This document shows, in pieces, positions 15,934 through 24,769 of a stretch of DNA of 38,034 bases. Position numbers and translations under genes: made by a program. Below the pieces are notes generated by a model that worked only from the letters and a program-made list of their open reading frames with translations, was not told the origin of the DNA and ran no database searches. Each line of letters opens with the position of its first letter. The stretch's first letter is position 1. The stretch comes from Acidobacteriota bacterium (lineage in GTDB: Bacteria; Acidobacteriota; Terriglobia; UBA7540), in contig CADDZJ010000034.1 in NCBI GenBank assembly GCA_902812415.1, positions 1-38,034 on the forward strand, read 5' to 3'.

Positions 15934-16375
15934 TCCGGCCTCCTGATTTTTGCTGGCGCAAAGTTCTTCCTCAGGCCTTAATGGATCCGGCTCCAAAAGG
16001 CGAAATTTGAAGCGCTTGCAGTATCCCGCGCTTAGGTGGGATCACCGGTCTCTGTAAATATGAGGGAGCAATCGATTCGCCAAAAACGCTGGCGTTACGC
16101 TAAATGAGGATTTTTCAAAAGGATAGCAACCCGGGCAGCTTTCGGATCGTAGGTAATATCTTGACGAATCGGGTAAATATTTCTGACCTGCGAAACGGCC
16201 GCGATGAGTGAAGAGTGACGAGCAGAAGCAACCGGAACCGCGGATTGATTTTTGCTCATCCCTCATCACTTTTCACGAGTTTTTTCGGCCCCCCTCGGAA
16301 TGACAGGCTGGATGAGTTTTTCAGTAACCTGTCAGCCCTTGTGCATTTCCAGCAGTGGCAAGAGGGACGACTTCT
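15934..16375. other. intergenic with repeat fragments
   Basis: This region carries the right end of the AGCAG element at 16295-16332 (TCGGAATGACAGGC, then TTTTTCAGTAACCTG). It also has AACGC-TG-GCGTT near 16087 and an imperfect inverted pair, GATGAGTGAAGAGTGA near 16203 against TCATCCCTCATCACTTTTCA near 16257. I see no gene in it. It must contain the promoter of the minus-strand regulator. Confidence 0.5.
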
Positions 16376-16990
16376 TTGAAAGCATTTATCAACCATTTTT
16401 TCATCGTCCTTTTTCACCTGGGTGGATTCGGACTTCTGGCCCTCGGAGTACTGGATTCCTCTTTCCTTTTCACCCCATTCGGCAACGACGTGCTCGTGAT
16501 TGCAATGACCGCCCGAAAACACATCCTCATGCCCTATTACGTCGCCATGGCGACGGCGGGTTCCATGATCGGATGCCTGATTCTCAACTTGGTTTGCCAG
16601 AAGGGCGGGGAGCAGAGTTTGGAGAAGCGGGTATCCCGTCGGCGGCTCGATTATGTGAAAACACGTTTTAAGAAGAATGCCGTGTGGACGCTTACTCTGG
16701 CTTCGTTGATGCCGCCTCCATTTCCCTTTACCCTGTTCGTCATGGTGGCTTCGGCGTTAAATTATCCCCGAACCAGGCTCCTGACAACGATTGGACTGGC
16801 AAGACTCATCCGATTTTCCGTTGAAGGCTTGCTGGCCATTTGCTTCGGAAAAGGGATTCTCCGCCTAGCTCATTCGACAAAACTGGAATATGCCGCTTTG
16901 GTTCTGGGGATCGTTTCGGTGGCGGGCAGCGGCTTTTCAATCTATACCTGGACACGTCAAAGCAAGGTCACCGCTCGTCGGGGATGTTGA
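16376..16990 (+). CDS. VTT/DedA-like (YqaA-type) membrane protein
   Basis: This ~204-residue protein has four to five membrane helices. It has the SNARE-associated/VTT-type signature FLFTPFGNDVLVIAMTAR near the start and a PPPFPFTLFVMVASALNYPR loop in the middle. A helix, LEYAALVLGIVSVAGSGFSI, lies near the end. The family includes lipid scramblase or flippase-like proteins (for example undecaprenyl-phosphate recycling). The start is uncertain. TTG at 16376 has AGAGGGA 8 nt upstream, whereas GTG at 16355 lacks a site. The stop is firm. Confidence 0.8.
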   Translation: MKAFINHFFIVLFHLGGFGLLALGVLDSSFLFTPFGNDVLVIAMTARKHILMPYYVAMATAGSMIGCLILNLVCQKGGEQSLEKRVSRRRLDYVKTRFKKNAVWTLTLASLMPPPFPFTLFVMVASALNYPRTRLLTTIGLARLIRFSVEGLLAICFGKGILRLAHSTKLEYAALVLGIVSVAGSGFSIYTWTRQSKVTARRGC

Positions 16991-17120
16991 TCAACCGCAT
17001 GAGGGTTCAGCTTCTACAGCATCGTACTTTTGGGATTGCTGGTTTTACCGGATAGTCAAGGAGATGGATCTGTTTAAAATAAGTAGGGTACTTCACGAGA
17101 GGAGATAAGGAGGGTAACTC

Positions 17121-17807
17121 ATGTCAAAACGCACGATAGTCATTCTTCTTGGGTTGTTGATCGCCGGTTTTGCATCTCTGGCGATGTCGGCGACTTCGAG
17201 CCGCAGCGACGATATCGAACGCATCCATCACGCCGCCGAAGTATTTCAGGAAATCATGAGCACGCCCGACAAGGCCGTGCCGCAGGAGTTGATGGAATCG
17301 GCGAGGTGCATTGCCATTATCCCCGGCGAAAAGAAATTTGCCTTCATGGTGGGCGGTAATTACGGCAAAGGCCTGGTTACTTGCCGAACTTCCAAGGGCT
17401 GGAGCGCTCCAGCATTTCTGGCCGTCGGCGGAGGAAGCTATGGTTTTCAGATCGGGGGATCGTCAACGGACATTGTGATGATCTTCAGAAATCGAAACGG
17501 TTTGGACAGCTTGTTGAGCGACAAATTCAAAATCGGCGCTGATGCGACGGCTGCCGCGGGCCCTGTGGGCCGTCATGCCTCTGCTGGCACAGACATCAAG
17601 CTTAATTCGGAGATTTTGACCTACGCGCGCAGTCGCGGAGCGTTCGCTGGCGTAAGCCTGAATGGCGCCGTGGTGCAACCTGATGAGTCCGGCAATGCGG
17701 CTCTTTACGGCTCGAACGTCCGCACCAAACAGATTGTGGACGGCGGCGTGGCAGTGCCGAGTGCCGCGCATACTTTAATCAGCGAGATCACCCGCTACAC
17801 CAAGTAG
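17121..17807 (+). CDS. SYLF-domain (Ysc84-type) lipid-binding protein, exported
   Basis: This 228-residue protein has a signal peptide (residues 1-23, ending LAMSA) and a SYLF domain covering most of the rest. Hallmarks are ESARCIAIIPGEKKFAFMVG, GKGLVTCR, and the late GADATAAAGPVGR and AYARSRGAFAGVSLNGAVV-type stretch (here TYARSRGAFAGVSLNG). SYLF proteins bind phosphoinositides in eukaryotes; bacterial roles are unproven. GGAGGG before the ATG supports the start. The gene is separate from the VTT gene by 130 bp. Confidence 0.9.
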   Translation: MSKRTIVILLGLLIAGFASLAMSATSSRSDDIERIHHAAEVFQEIMSTPDKAVPQELMESARCIAIIPGEKKFAFMVGGNYGKGLVTCRTSKGWSAPAFLAVGGGSYGFQIGGSSTDIVMIFRNRNGLDSLLSDKFKIGADATAAAGPVGRHASAGTDIKLNSEILTYARSRGAFAGVSLNGAVVQPDESGNAALYGSNVRTKQIVDGGVAVPSAAHTLISEITRYTK

Positions 17808-17902
17808 CTTTGCGCTTCAAAATACCCACCCATAAGGTTCGAACGGGTATGCCGCGGACTTTCGTTGGGTTAGACTTGTAAATTTATAGCGACAGCATTC
17901 TC

Positions 17903-17981
17903 TGTAGAGCCGGCGCCCCTTCGCTCCGCTCAGGGCAGGCTCTCACCCGCGTTTTTTGCCGCTGGGGACAGTGCCGCTACA
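17903..17981. repeat. TGTAG-type dispersed element
   Basis: This 79-bp element starts TGTAGAGCCGGCGCC and ends GCCGCTACA. It contains CGCTCAGGGCAGGCTCTC as in 4023-4085 and 12416-12495. It follows the SYLF gene by 95 bp. Confidence 0.68.
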
Positions 17982-17994
17982 GCGGGTAGCAGGT

Positions 17995-18025
17995 GGCCAC
18001 GGTCAGCGTTTTTTGACTGTGGGCC
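17995..18025. other. strong hairpin
   Basis: GGCCACGGTCA (17995-18005) pairs with TGACTGTGGGCC (18014-18025) through 11 pairs with one bulged G and an 8-nt loop. A second inverted repeat, GGTCAACC and GGTTGACC, lies at 18050-18073. Both sit in the 500-bp gap after the SYLF gene. Confidence 0.6.
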
Positions 18026-18139
18026 TTTCGTCCTTGTAGATAGACCCATGGTCAACCCAATAGCCGGTTGACCGTGATTACCAACTCGGTGATTGCGGCA
18101 ACCCGCCAGGCATACGCTTTCCACGCATCGGTCCAAGCA

Positions 18140-18236
18140 GGTTATCGCGTCAAAGAGGGCGCAGCAAGCTGCAAACCTCGGGTTGACGGAGCTTGGGGAA
18201 AATGGTAACCTATTGGTAATAGCGGTGCGCTTTTTT
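18140..18236 (+). ncRNA. candidate structured RNA with nested stems
   Basis: Four nested stems can be drawn: GGTTA/TAACC (18140-18144 with 18206-18210), CGTCAA/TTGACG (18148-18153 with 18183-18188), GAGG/CCTC (18155-18158 with 18176-18179) and GCAGC/GCTGC (18161-18165 with 18168-18172). A short AGCG-GTG-CGCT stem plus six Ts follows at 18221-18236 and could be a weak terminator. I could not match it to a known riboswitch class. A small ORF starts 75 bp downstream. It could also be chance pairing. Confidence 0.35.
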
Positions 18237-18311
18237 CCCCTCCAACGCGCGCCTGGTTTTTAACTTTCCCCTCGATTGATGACGAAATTCCCGTTTTGGC
18301 GGAGGAGGATT

Positions 18312-18515
18312 ATGCCCCTGACAGATTGGAAGCGGCTGGCCGCCAATCGCACCACGCCTCCGAAATCCACCGGCCTGCTCTGGGAAAAGAGAATGTTTAG
18401 GGTCGATGAGCGCGAAAAAGAATCTATCGCCTTGAAAACAGGAATGTTATTGGCTTATTGTTCGTTCATCCTTTACCAACAATTTCCAAGAATCCTTGTA
18501 TCTAAAAGATTTTAA
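18312..18515 (+). CDS. hypothetical small ORF running into a repeat
   Basis: A 67-residue frame starts MPLTDWKRLAANRTTPPKST after GGCGGAGGAGG, a strong ribosome-binding site. Its last ~12 residues are encoded by the AT-rich repeat beginning at 18480, so the original end may have been displaced. No family is recognised. Confidence 0.4.
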   Translation: MPLTDWKRLAANRTTPPKSTGLLWEKRMFRVDEREKESIALKTGMLLAYCSFILYQQFPRILVSKRF

Positions 18516-18602
18516 ATAGCTTATGGATTTAATTTGTTCGTTGTGCATTAACAAACAGAAAAGAATAGACTTAACTAAAAAATGGGGAAATTGTTCGTCA
18601 TT
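18480..18602. repeat. AT-rich dispersed repeat, copy 2
   Basis: This is an ungapped match to 1-123, in the same orientation. Divergence is greatest in the first 50 bp. The segments TAATTTGTTC, AACAAACAGA and AAATGGGGAAATTGTTCG are unchanged. The repeat overlaps the end of the small ORF at 18312-18515. Confidence 0.85.
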
Positions 18603-18741
18603 GGATGATATGGAATTATGCTCAATCGGGCAGCAGTGGGAGGGCCATCGCGCGCGGAGCGCCTCGAACGGTCTCAATGGTATAATCCGGCAATGGCAAC
18701 CTAAGGGACACTCTGGTTGGAAAACATCAAGGGGAAGCGCA

Positions 18742-19173
18742 GTGAACGGCTGGACACGAGCAACCGTTGTCATGGCCGCAGGAGGGGCATCCGGAGCGGC
18801 GATTGCAACTTCTTTTCTTTTGGGCCGCAAACTCAAAAACTGGGTCCGAGCCCGGCGCTCCAAGAGTCCGGAAGAGCTTGAACGGCTTCGCCGATTAGAT
18901 ATCCAGCAGAGGGGGCGCATAACTTCCGCGCAAATTGTAGACTTGATCGAAGATAGCTCTGGAAATGCCCCAAAGCAGGTGGTGGTTTACCGCTATGAAG
19001 TTGCGGGCGTAATGTATGAGGCGGCGCAGGATGTCTCTTCCTTTACGGAAGCCGATTGGCTGGCAGGAATTCTGCCGGGCGCAATTTCGAGCGTGAAGTA
19101 TGATCCTCGCAAACCGGGCAATTCGATTATCGCCTCCGAGGATTGGAGCGGCTTGAACGTGAATCGCAAGTAG
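18742..19173 (+). CDS. small membrane-anchored protein, DUF3592-like
   Basis: The GTG at 18742 follows AAGGGGAAG and gives a 143-residue protein. Residues 4-28 form a hydrophobic N-terminal segment (TVVMAAGGASGAAIATSFLL). A soluble domain follows with VVYRYEVAGVMYEAAQDVS and VKYDPRKPGNS, the pattern of DUF3592-type domains of unknown function. An in-frame extension to 18523 would be encoded by the AT-rich repeat and is rejected. Confidence 0.65.
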   Translation: MNGWTRATVVMAAGGASGAAIATSFLLGRKLKNWVRARRSKSPEELERLRRLDIQQRGRITSAQIVDLIEDSSGNAPKQVVVYRYEVAGVMYEAAQDVSSFTEADWLAGILPGAISSVKYDPRKPGNSIIASEDWSGLNVNRK

Positions 19174-19299
19174 CCGGCGATCTGAAACTAAGGGACGCCA
19201 GTTTTCTACGGCCAGCCAGATTTGTGGGCAAGGGGCGCGCGAATTGCCGTTCAAAGCATCGTTCATTCAATTCATCGGCTTGACCCTCATCCTTATCTC

Positions 19300-20850
19300 A
19301 TGACACTGCAGGAGAAGATCGAAGAACTCCGCCGCCGGAACGCCGAGGCCGAGCGCGGAGGCGGCGCCGACCGGCAAGCGCGGCAGAAATCTGCCGGCAA
19401 GCTCTCGGCTCGCGAGCGCCTTGACTTGCTTTTTGACGAGGGCACGTTTGAAGAAGTTGATAAATTGGTGGAACATCGCTGCCAGGATTTCGGCCTTGCG
19501 TCACAGCGCATTCCGGGCGATGGCGTCATTTCCGGCTACGGGCGCATCAATGGGCGGCTCGCCTACGCCTTTGCTCAGGATTTCACCGTCTTTGGCGGCT
19601 CTCTGAGCGAGGCCAATGCCGCGAAAATCTGCAAAGTGATGGATTGGGCGTTGAAGGTAGGCGCGCCTATCATTGGTCTGAATGATTCTGGCGGCGCGCG
19701 CATCCAGGAAGGGGTCGCCTCGCTCGCCGGATATGCCGACATTTTCCTGCGCAACACCCTGGCCTCGGGCGTGATTCCGCAGATTTCCGCCATTCTCGGG
19801 CCGTGCGCAGGCGGAGCCGTCTACTCGCCGGCGATCACCGATTTTACGATCATGGTGGATAAATCCAGCTACATGTTTGTGACGGGCCCGGACGTGATCA
19901 AGACCGTGATGCACGAGAATGTCACCAAAGAAGCTCTGGGAGGCCCCCTGACTCACAATACGCTGAGCGGCGTGGCTCATTTCCTGGCTTCGGACGATCA
20001 GGACTGCTTGGCGCTCATCCGCGAGCTGCTTTCCTTTATGCCGCAAAACAACCACGAAGATCCGCCCTATCTTGAGACGCGAGACCCCTTCGATCGTCAG
20101 GACGAATCTCTTGATACGCTCGTTCCGGCAGAATCGGACAAACCCTATGACATCAAGCAGATCATCCACCGGGTGGTGGATGACGGATATTTTCTGGAGG
20201 TTCAAGAACATTTTGCCAAGAACCTGGTGGTGGGTTTTGCGCGCCTCGGCGGGCAGAGCGTCGGAATTGTGGCCAACCAGCCGGAAGCGCTGGCCGGATG
20301 CCTGGATATTAATGGCTCGGTGAAAGGCGCTCGCTTCGTGCGCTTCTGCGACGCCTTCAATATTCCCATCGTGACTTTCGTTGACGTGCCGGGCTTTTTG
20401 CCGGGCACGGAGCAGGAATTTGGTGGCATCATCCGCCACGGCGCCAAGCTGCTGTTTGCGTTTGCTGAATCCACCGTTCCCAAGGTCACCGTGATTACAC
20501 GCAAAGCTTACGGCGGCGCTTATTGCGTCATGTCCTCCAAGCATCTTCGCACGGATGTGAACTATGCGTATCCCACGGCGGAAATCGCCGTGATGGGCGC
20601 CGAGGGCGCGGTGAACATTGTCTATCGGCGCGAATTGCAGAAGGCTGAAGATCCGGAAACGCAGCGGAAAGCGAAGGTCGAGGAATTTCGGGAACGGTTC
20701 GCCAATCCGTACATTGCGGCGGAGCGCGGCTATATCGACGCCGTCATCATGCCGCGCGAAACGCGTCCCAGGCTGATTGCAGCGCTGCGCATGCTCGAAA
20801 CCAAGCGGGAATTATTTCCTCCCAAAAAGCACGGGAACATTCCGCTATAA
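19300..20850 (+). CDS. acyl-CoA carboxylase, carboxyltransferase (beta) subunit
   Basis: This 516-residue protein is the biotin-dependent carboxyltransferase of the propionyl-CoA carboxylase/methylmalonyl-CoA decarboxylase group (PccB/MmdA-like). It moves CO2 from carboxybiotin to an acyl-CoA. The two crotonase-type halves are clear, with SGGARIQEG at about 130 and [24 protein letters not shown] at about 360-383, then [15 protein letters not shown]. The N-terminus ([17 protein letters not shown]) is typical and supports the ATG at 19300 over a TTG at 19222. No biotin carboxylase or biotin carrier gene is nearby, so its partner is encoded elsewhere. Propionyl-CoA is likely but not certain. Confidence 0.94.
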   Translation: MTLQEKIEELRRRNAEAERGGGADRQARQKSAGKLSARERLDLLFDEGTFEEVDKLVEHRCQDFGLASQRIPGDGVISGYGRINGRLAYAFAQDFTVFGGSLSEANAAKICKVMDWALKVGAPIIGLNDSGGARIQEGVASLAGYADIFLRNTLASGVIPQISAILGPCAGGAVYSPAITDFTIMVDKSSYMFVTGPDVIKTVMHENVTKEALGGPLTHNTLSGVAHFLASDDQDCLALIRELLSFMPQNNHEDPPYLETRDPFDRQDESLDTLVPAESDKPYDIKQIIHRVVDDGYFLEVQEHFAKNLVVGFARLGGQSVGIVANQPEALAGCLDINGSVKGARFVRFCDAFNIPIVTFVDVPGFLPGTEQEFGGIIRHGAKLLFAFAESTVPKVTVITRKAYGGAYCVMSSKHLRTDVNYAYPTAEIAVMGAEGAVNIVYRRELQKAEDPETQRKAKVEEFRERFANPYIAAERGYIDAVIMPRETRPRLIAALRMLETKRELFPPKKHGNIPL

Positions 20851-20927
20851 GCCGCTGCCACGACTCGGCGCGGAGCAACGCCAGGAAAAGGCGATCTTGC
20901 CGCAACCACGGTGTGAGGAGAAATCCG

Positions 20928-21734
20928 ATGGCTCTGAAAAAGAGCTGCTCCTATCAGCATTACACGTGGCCTGAAATCCGCGAAATCGTTCCGCGCCAGC
21001 CGGTGGTGGTGTTGCCCATCGGATCGGTCGAGGACCACGGACGGCATTTGCCGCTCGACGTGGACAACTTTCTGATTGGCTCGATCTGCGAAGAGGCGGC
21101 GCGACGGATGGATGGCGAGATGCTGCTGTTGCCGCCGGTGCCTTACGGATTTGAGGAACACCATCTCGATTTTCCGGGCACGATTGACATTCAGATGGAG
21201 CACCTGCTTCACTTCGTGCTGGATATCACGCGCAGCGTTGCGCATCACGGCTTTCGGCGCATTCTTCTGGCGGACGGGCACGGCTCCAACATGCCCATTC
21301 TGGACCTGGCGGCGCGCCGCACCGTGCTTGAGACGGAAGCGCTCTGCGCCGCTTTCATCTGGCCAAGCCTTGCGCGCGAAGCGATCGAGCGGGTGCGGCA
21401 ATCGGAAAGGCCCGGAGGCATGGCCCATGCTTGTGAGCTTGAAACCTCCGTCTATCTTTACCTCGATGAATCTCGCGTCCAAATGGACAAGGCTCAGAAG
21501 GAGATCGGAATGTCGCCTTCCCGATTTATCTGGATGGACCTGATGAGCGCTTCGCCCGTGCTGATGATGGACCACTGGTCGCGCTTCAGCAAGAGCGGGG
21601 TTGTAGGTGATCCGACGCTCGCTTCCAAAGAAAAGGGCCGGGAGATTTTCGAGGCTGTTGTGACTGGGTTGATGGATTTAGTGAAAGAGTTCAAGAACTA
21701 CCCGCGCGGCTCGCGCGAGGACCTGCATGCGTAG
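20928..21734 (+). CDS. creatininase-family amidohydrolase
   Basis: This 268-residue metalloenzyme has the family motif GSVEDHGRHLPLDVD (E35, H37, D46), then ADGHGSN (H118) and HACELETS (E170), which together bind two metal ions. The family hydrolyses amides in creatinine, formamidopyrimidines and mycofactocin precursors, so the substrate here is open. A GAGGAG site precedes the ATG at 20928. The gene follows the carboxylase by 77 bp on the same strand and may share its transcript. It converges with the enolase-superfamily gene. Confidence 0.9.
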   Translation: MALKKSCSYQHYTWPEIREIVPRQPVVVLPIGSVEDHGRHLPLDVDNFLIGSICEEAARRMDGEMLLLPPVPYGFEEHHLDFPGTIDIQMEHLLHFVLDITRSVAHHGFRRILLADGHGSNMPILDLAARRTVLETEALCAAFIWPSLAREAIERVRQSERPGGMAHACELETSVYLYLDESRVQMDKAQKEIGMSPSRFIWMDLMSASPVLMMDHWSRFSKSGVVGDPTLASKEKGREIFEAVVTGLMDLVKEFKNYPRGSREDLHA

Positions 21735-21796
21735 ACCCCATCGACCCTTCAATGCTGTCCGGGCAGCAAGGGGAATGGCCGCGTCGACTGCGCTGG

Positions 21797-22915
21797 TTAG
21801 GCCACTCGAAAGCGCGCGACGGCTTGTTCATCCAAGTCAATCCCCAGCCCCGGTTCCTGCGGCATTTCAAGGCAACCATTCTTGGCGCGGATTTTCTGGC
21901 GAGTCAGAAATTCCCGGAGATTGGTGTTTTCCTGGGCGACAAACTCGGCGATGAGCGCATTGGGAACTGAATTGAGCCAATGGAGAGCCGCGCAGACATT
22001 GATGTAAGTGGTGAATCCGTGATTGGCGACGGGCAAGCCGTGATCGGCGGCCAAAGCGGCGATCTTCATGGCTTCGGTAAAACCTCCGCATCGCGTCAGG
22101 TCAACCTGAACCACGTCGATGTTTCCCTCTTCAATCAGGCGTCGGAAAGTATTCCGCGCGCTTTCCTCCTCGCCTGCGGCAATGCGGACCGGCGTGGCCT
22201 GGCTCAGCTTCCGATAGCCTTCATAATCGTCGGGCGAGAGCGGCTCTTCGAGCCAGAAGATCCCGTATTCCGAAAAAGCCTGAGCCCGCTGAATCGCGGT
22301 CTTGGCGTCCCAGGGCAAACCGGCGTCCACCAGCAGATCAATCTCTTTCCCCAGGCCCTCTCGGGCTTTGGCAACAAGGGCGACATCCTGGTTGGCGTCC
22401 TGGCCCATCGGCCCCCAGCCAAACTTGACCGCTGTAAAGCCCTGGCCGGCGATGCGGCGAGCGATCTCTGCCGTCTCTGCCGGCGTATTTCCAAACAAGA
22501 CGCTGGCGTAGCAACGGATGCTCTTTCGGAATCCTCCTCCCAGAAGCTTCCACACCGGCATCCTGAGTTTCTTTCCCTTGATGTCCCACAAGGCCATATC
22601 AATGCCGCTCATCGCGTGCAGGCCAATTCCAAAGCGACCGGCATAAATGTTGGCGCGGTACATCTTGTGCCAGAGATATTCGGTTTCAAAAGGGTCTTCG
22701 CCGATCAGAAGATGCTTTAAGCCTGAGGAAGTCGTATGAGAATAAGGCCCCAGGATCATTCCCCGAACCGCCAGGGGAGCGGAATCCACCTCTCCGATTC
22801 CCGTGATGCCCTCATCGGTGTGGACCTTCACGATCAAGGCGTCCTGTCCGCTGTCGCACTGCTCTTTGACTTCCGGCAAACTGACGTAAATCGCTTCAAC
22901 ATCCGTAATTTTCAT
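21797..22915 (-). CDS. enolase-superfamily protein (mandelate racemase/muconate lactonizing type)
   Basis: This 372-residue protein has an N-terminal capping domain and a TIM barrel. Residues fitting the mandelate-racemase subgroup are K164 in AVKFGWGP, metal ligands D197 (LLVDAG), E223 (FWLEEPL) and E249 (AAGEEESAR), and the D272/H299 acid-base pair (VQVDLT and VANHG). Most such proteins dehydrate sugar acids; racemases also occur. The second lysine of the usual KxK motif is replaced by G. The start at 22915 is chosen from the MKITDVEAIYVSLPE N-terminus; the longer frame to 23044 is rejected. It is the last gene of the carbohydrate locus. Confidence 0.9.
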   Translation of the reverse strand: MKITDVEAIYVSLPEVKEQCDSGQDALIVKVHTDEGITGIGEVDSAPLAVRGMILGPYSHTTSSGLKHLLIGEDPFETEYLWHKMYRANIYAGRFGIGLHAMSGIDMALWDIKGKKLRMPVWKLLGGGFRKSIRCYASVLFGNTPAETAEIARRIAGQGFTAVKFGWGPMGQDANQDVALVAKAREGLGKEIDLLVDAGLPWDAKTAIQRAQAFSEYGIFWLEEPLSPDDYEGYRKLSQATPVRIAAGEEESARNTFRRLIEEGNIDVVQVDLTRCGGFTEAMKIAALAADHGLPVANHGFTTYINVCAALHWLNSVPNALIAEFVAQENTNLREFLTRQKIRAKNGCLEMPQEPGLGIDLDEQAVARFRVA

Positions 22916-23089
22916 GACAGGTTCTCGTTCCCTCCAGCGCGCCACATCGGATGGAAAGGCGGCGCCGATTCGAGTACGCATTCCGCAATTCTTCAGCGTC
23001 GGCGGAAGCGGAGAAACCGCAAGGTTATGCCCTAAGCTTCGCACCGCATACTGTACCCTGATGATGCTGACTCAACGCCTGCCTGACGG

Positions 23090-23797
23090 CTAAGGCAACA
23101 ACCTTTCAGAAGTGGCCGGAAATGTCACCGAGCGGCGGAAACACTCGGCAAAGCGAACGCCGGCCTGGAGCCCGCGAAAGCCCGAGCAGATTTCCATGAA
23201 CTCGATGTAGCTCATATTGTACTGGTCTTTCAGCCATTCGGCTTGACTTGCGTGGGCGGCCAGCATCCTCCTCTTGGTTTCGATGGTCGCAGTGATATCG
23301 ACGTATTCCTCGGGAGAGAAGTTGATCCCGGCGATGGTGTCCATGAAATACAGGGCCGGGATTTTCTCGCACGGTGGATGCTTGGTCTTGATGTTGGGAA
23401 CCGTCGTCATGACGCGAATATTCCAGAGGATTTGCCCGGTGGTCAGATGATCCGGGTGATAGTCGTGCAAGGGATCGTGTGTGATGACCACGTCCGGGCG
23501 CGTCTCGCGGATAAGATCAATATAACGATGTCGCGTTGATTCATTGTCATAGAGGAATTCATCCGGGTAACCCAGCCAGTGAAGCTCGGCTCCGATGATT
23601 GCGGCGGAGGCCCGCGCCTCCCGCTCGCGGATGCGCGCAATTTCCTCCTTGGGCAGCCGAGGCGATCCCACTTCGCCGTTGGTGGAAATCGCCATAAAGA
23701 CGCGATCCCCCCGAGCCGCATATTTGGCCAGAGAACCCGCGCACAGGATTTCAAGATCGTCAGGATGGGCGCCAACGGCCAGGATGCGCATGTTCAT
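23090..23797 (-). CDS. PIG-L family zinc deacetylase
   Basis: This 235-residue protein carries the metal-binding AHPDDLE motif (H11, D13, D14) and the second motif HPDH (residues 114-117). Family members remove acetyl groups from N-acetylglucosamine derivatives or related small molecules (LmbE/MshB/BshB type). The gene starts 23 bp from the stop of the DMT transporter and is co-directional with it. This suggests the imported molecule may be N-acetylated, although that is inference. Confidence 0.92.
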   Translation of the reverse strand: MNMRILAVGAHPDDLEILCAGSLAKYAARGDRVFMAISTNGEVGSPRLPKEEIARIREREARASAAIIGAELHWLGYPDEFLYDNESTRHRYIDLIRETRPDVVITHDPLHDYHPDHLTTGQILWNIRVMTTVPNIKTKHPPCEKIPALYFMDTIAGINFSPEEYVDITATIETKRRMLAAHASQAEWLKDQYNMSYIEFMEICSGFRGLQAGVRFAECFRRSVTFPATSERLLP

Positions 23798-23820
23798 TGC
23801 GTAAATCTCTCGTTAAAACC

Positions 23821-24690
23821 TCAGCCTATCGATAAAAGAACCAAGGCTATCACTGCCATGCCCACGCCGGCAATGGTGCGGGCGTAAATCTTTTGCTTCA
23901 GAACCCAGATCCCCAGTAGCACACCGACCGGGATCACCAGACCATTCGTAATAGGGTACACCACAATTCCTGCTTGAGAGCTGACACGGGCAACCGCAGC
24001 GAGCGCCGCAATCGTCAGCATGATGCCAGACCAGTGAGTTCCAGCGGCGGCCATGCTGATCGCGATCAGCCCGCGATCCCGGTTGAGAGTTCGACCTTCG
24101 AGAAGGCGGTAGGCCAGCACCAGCAGGAAGCCGATGCCGTAAAGGTAGGTTGTGAAAAGCGCTGAGAAGCCCTCCGACACGAATCGCAACAGGATGGGCA
24201 GCCACGCGTTAAAGAAGAAAGCCAGGGCGATATACTTCATCCATCCGAAAGACCGCTCTTTCGCGGTCGTCCCTTGAAAGCCTCCTCCGATCACCACAAT
24301 GGAGAGAACGGTGAAGACGATCGCAATGGCTTTGCTGGCCGTGAACGTATCGTGAAACCAAAGAATAGAAAACAGAATCGGAAGGATCATCGACAGGTTC
24401 ACGATGGTCCAGTTGGCGCCGATATCCTTCTCGCGGCACGCCATCAGGTAACTGCCCAGAGAACCCACGAAGGTTGCTGCGCCCAGAATGCCGAGAACTA
24501 ATAAGCGCGAATCAAAGACGAGCGAGCAGGAAGAAAGCGATATCACCAGGCCAATCACGAAGCCGGTGAATTGCATATAGAGGACAACATCCCAAATCTG
24601 ATAACGGCGCTTTCCAGCGGCCTCGTAGGCGACGCCCAACAATCCGTAAACTGTCGCCGCCAATAAAGCGAGCAGAATGCCCTGGGCCAT
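23821..24690 (-). CDS. DMT/EamA-type membrane transporter
   Basis: This 289-residue protein has ten predicted membrane helices in two five-helix halves, the drug/metabolite transporter arrangement. The second half contains SSQAGIVVYPITNGLVIPVG. Substrates in the family range from nucleotide sugars to amino acids. It lies between the Tat-exported glycosidase-like gene and the deacetylase, and is the only inner-membrane transporter in the locus. It is therefore the best candidate for import of the released sugar. Confidence 0.87.
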   Translation of the reverse strand: MAQGILLALLAATVYGLLGVAYEAAGKRRYQIWDVVLYMQFTGFVIGLVISLSSCSLVFDSRLLVLGILGAATFVGSLGSYLMACREKDIGANWTIVNLSMILPILFSILWFHDTFTASKAIAIVFTVLSIVVIGGGFQGTTAKERSFGWMKYIALAFFFNAWLPILLRFVSEGFSALFTTYLYGIGFLLVLAYRLLEGRTLNRDRGLIAISMAAAGTHWSGIMLTIAALAAVARVSSQAGIVVYPITNGLVIPVGVLLGIWVLKQKIYARTIAGVGMAVIALVLLSIG

Positions 24691-24769
24691 GCTCAGATGA
24701 TGTCCTTTCGCGAGGGGATTGGATCAGTATTGTGGCGGCTTTTGGCCTTGTCGCTCGCGCGCGATCGCA

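Noticed and set aside
17808-17880. tRNA gene, because of a GGTTCGAAC motif
   Set aside because: No acceptor stem or cloverleaf can be drawn around it.
18140-18210. Cyclic-di-GMP, THF or other known riboswitch
   Set aside because: The core motifs of these classes (for example GGGACGCAAAGCC) are absent; only the nested stems remain.
19501-20544. 347-residue open frame on the minus strand
   Set aside because: It is antisense to the carboxyltransferase; high GC leaves long antisense frames open.
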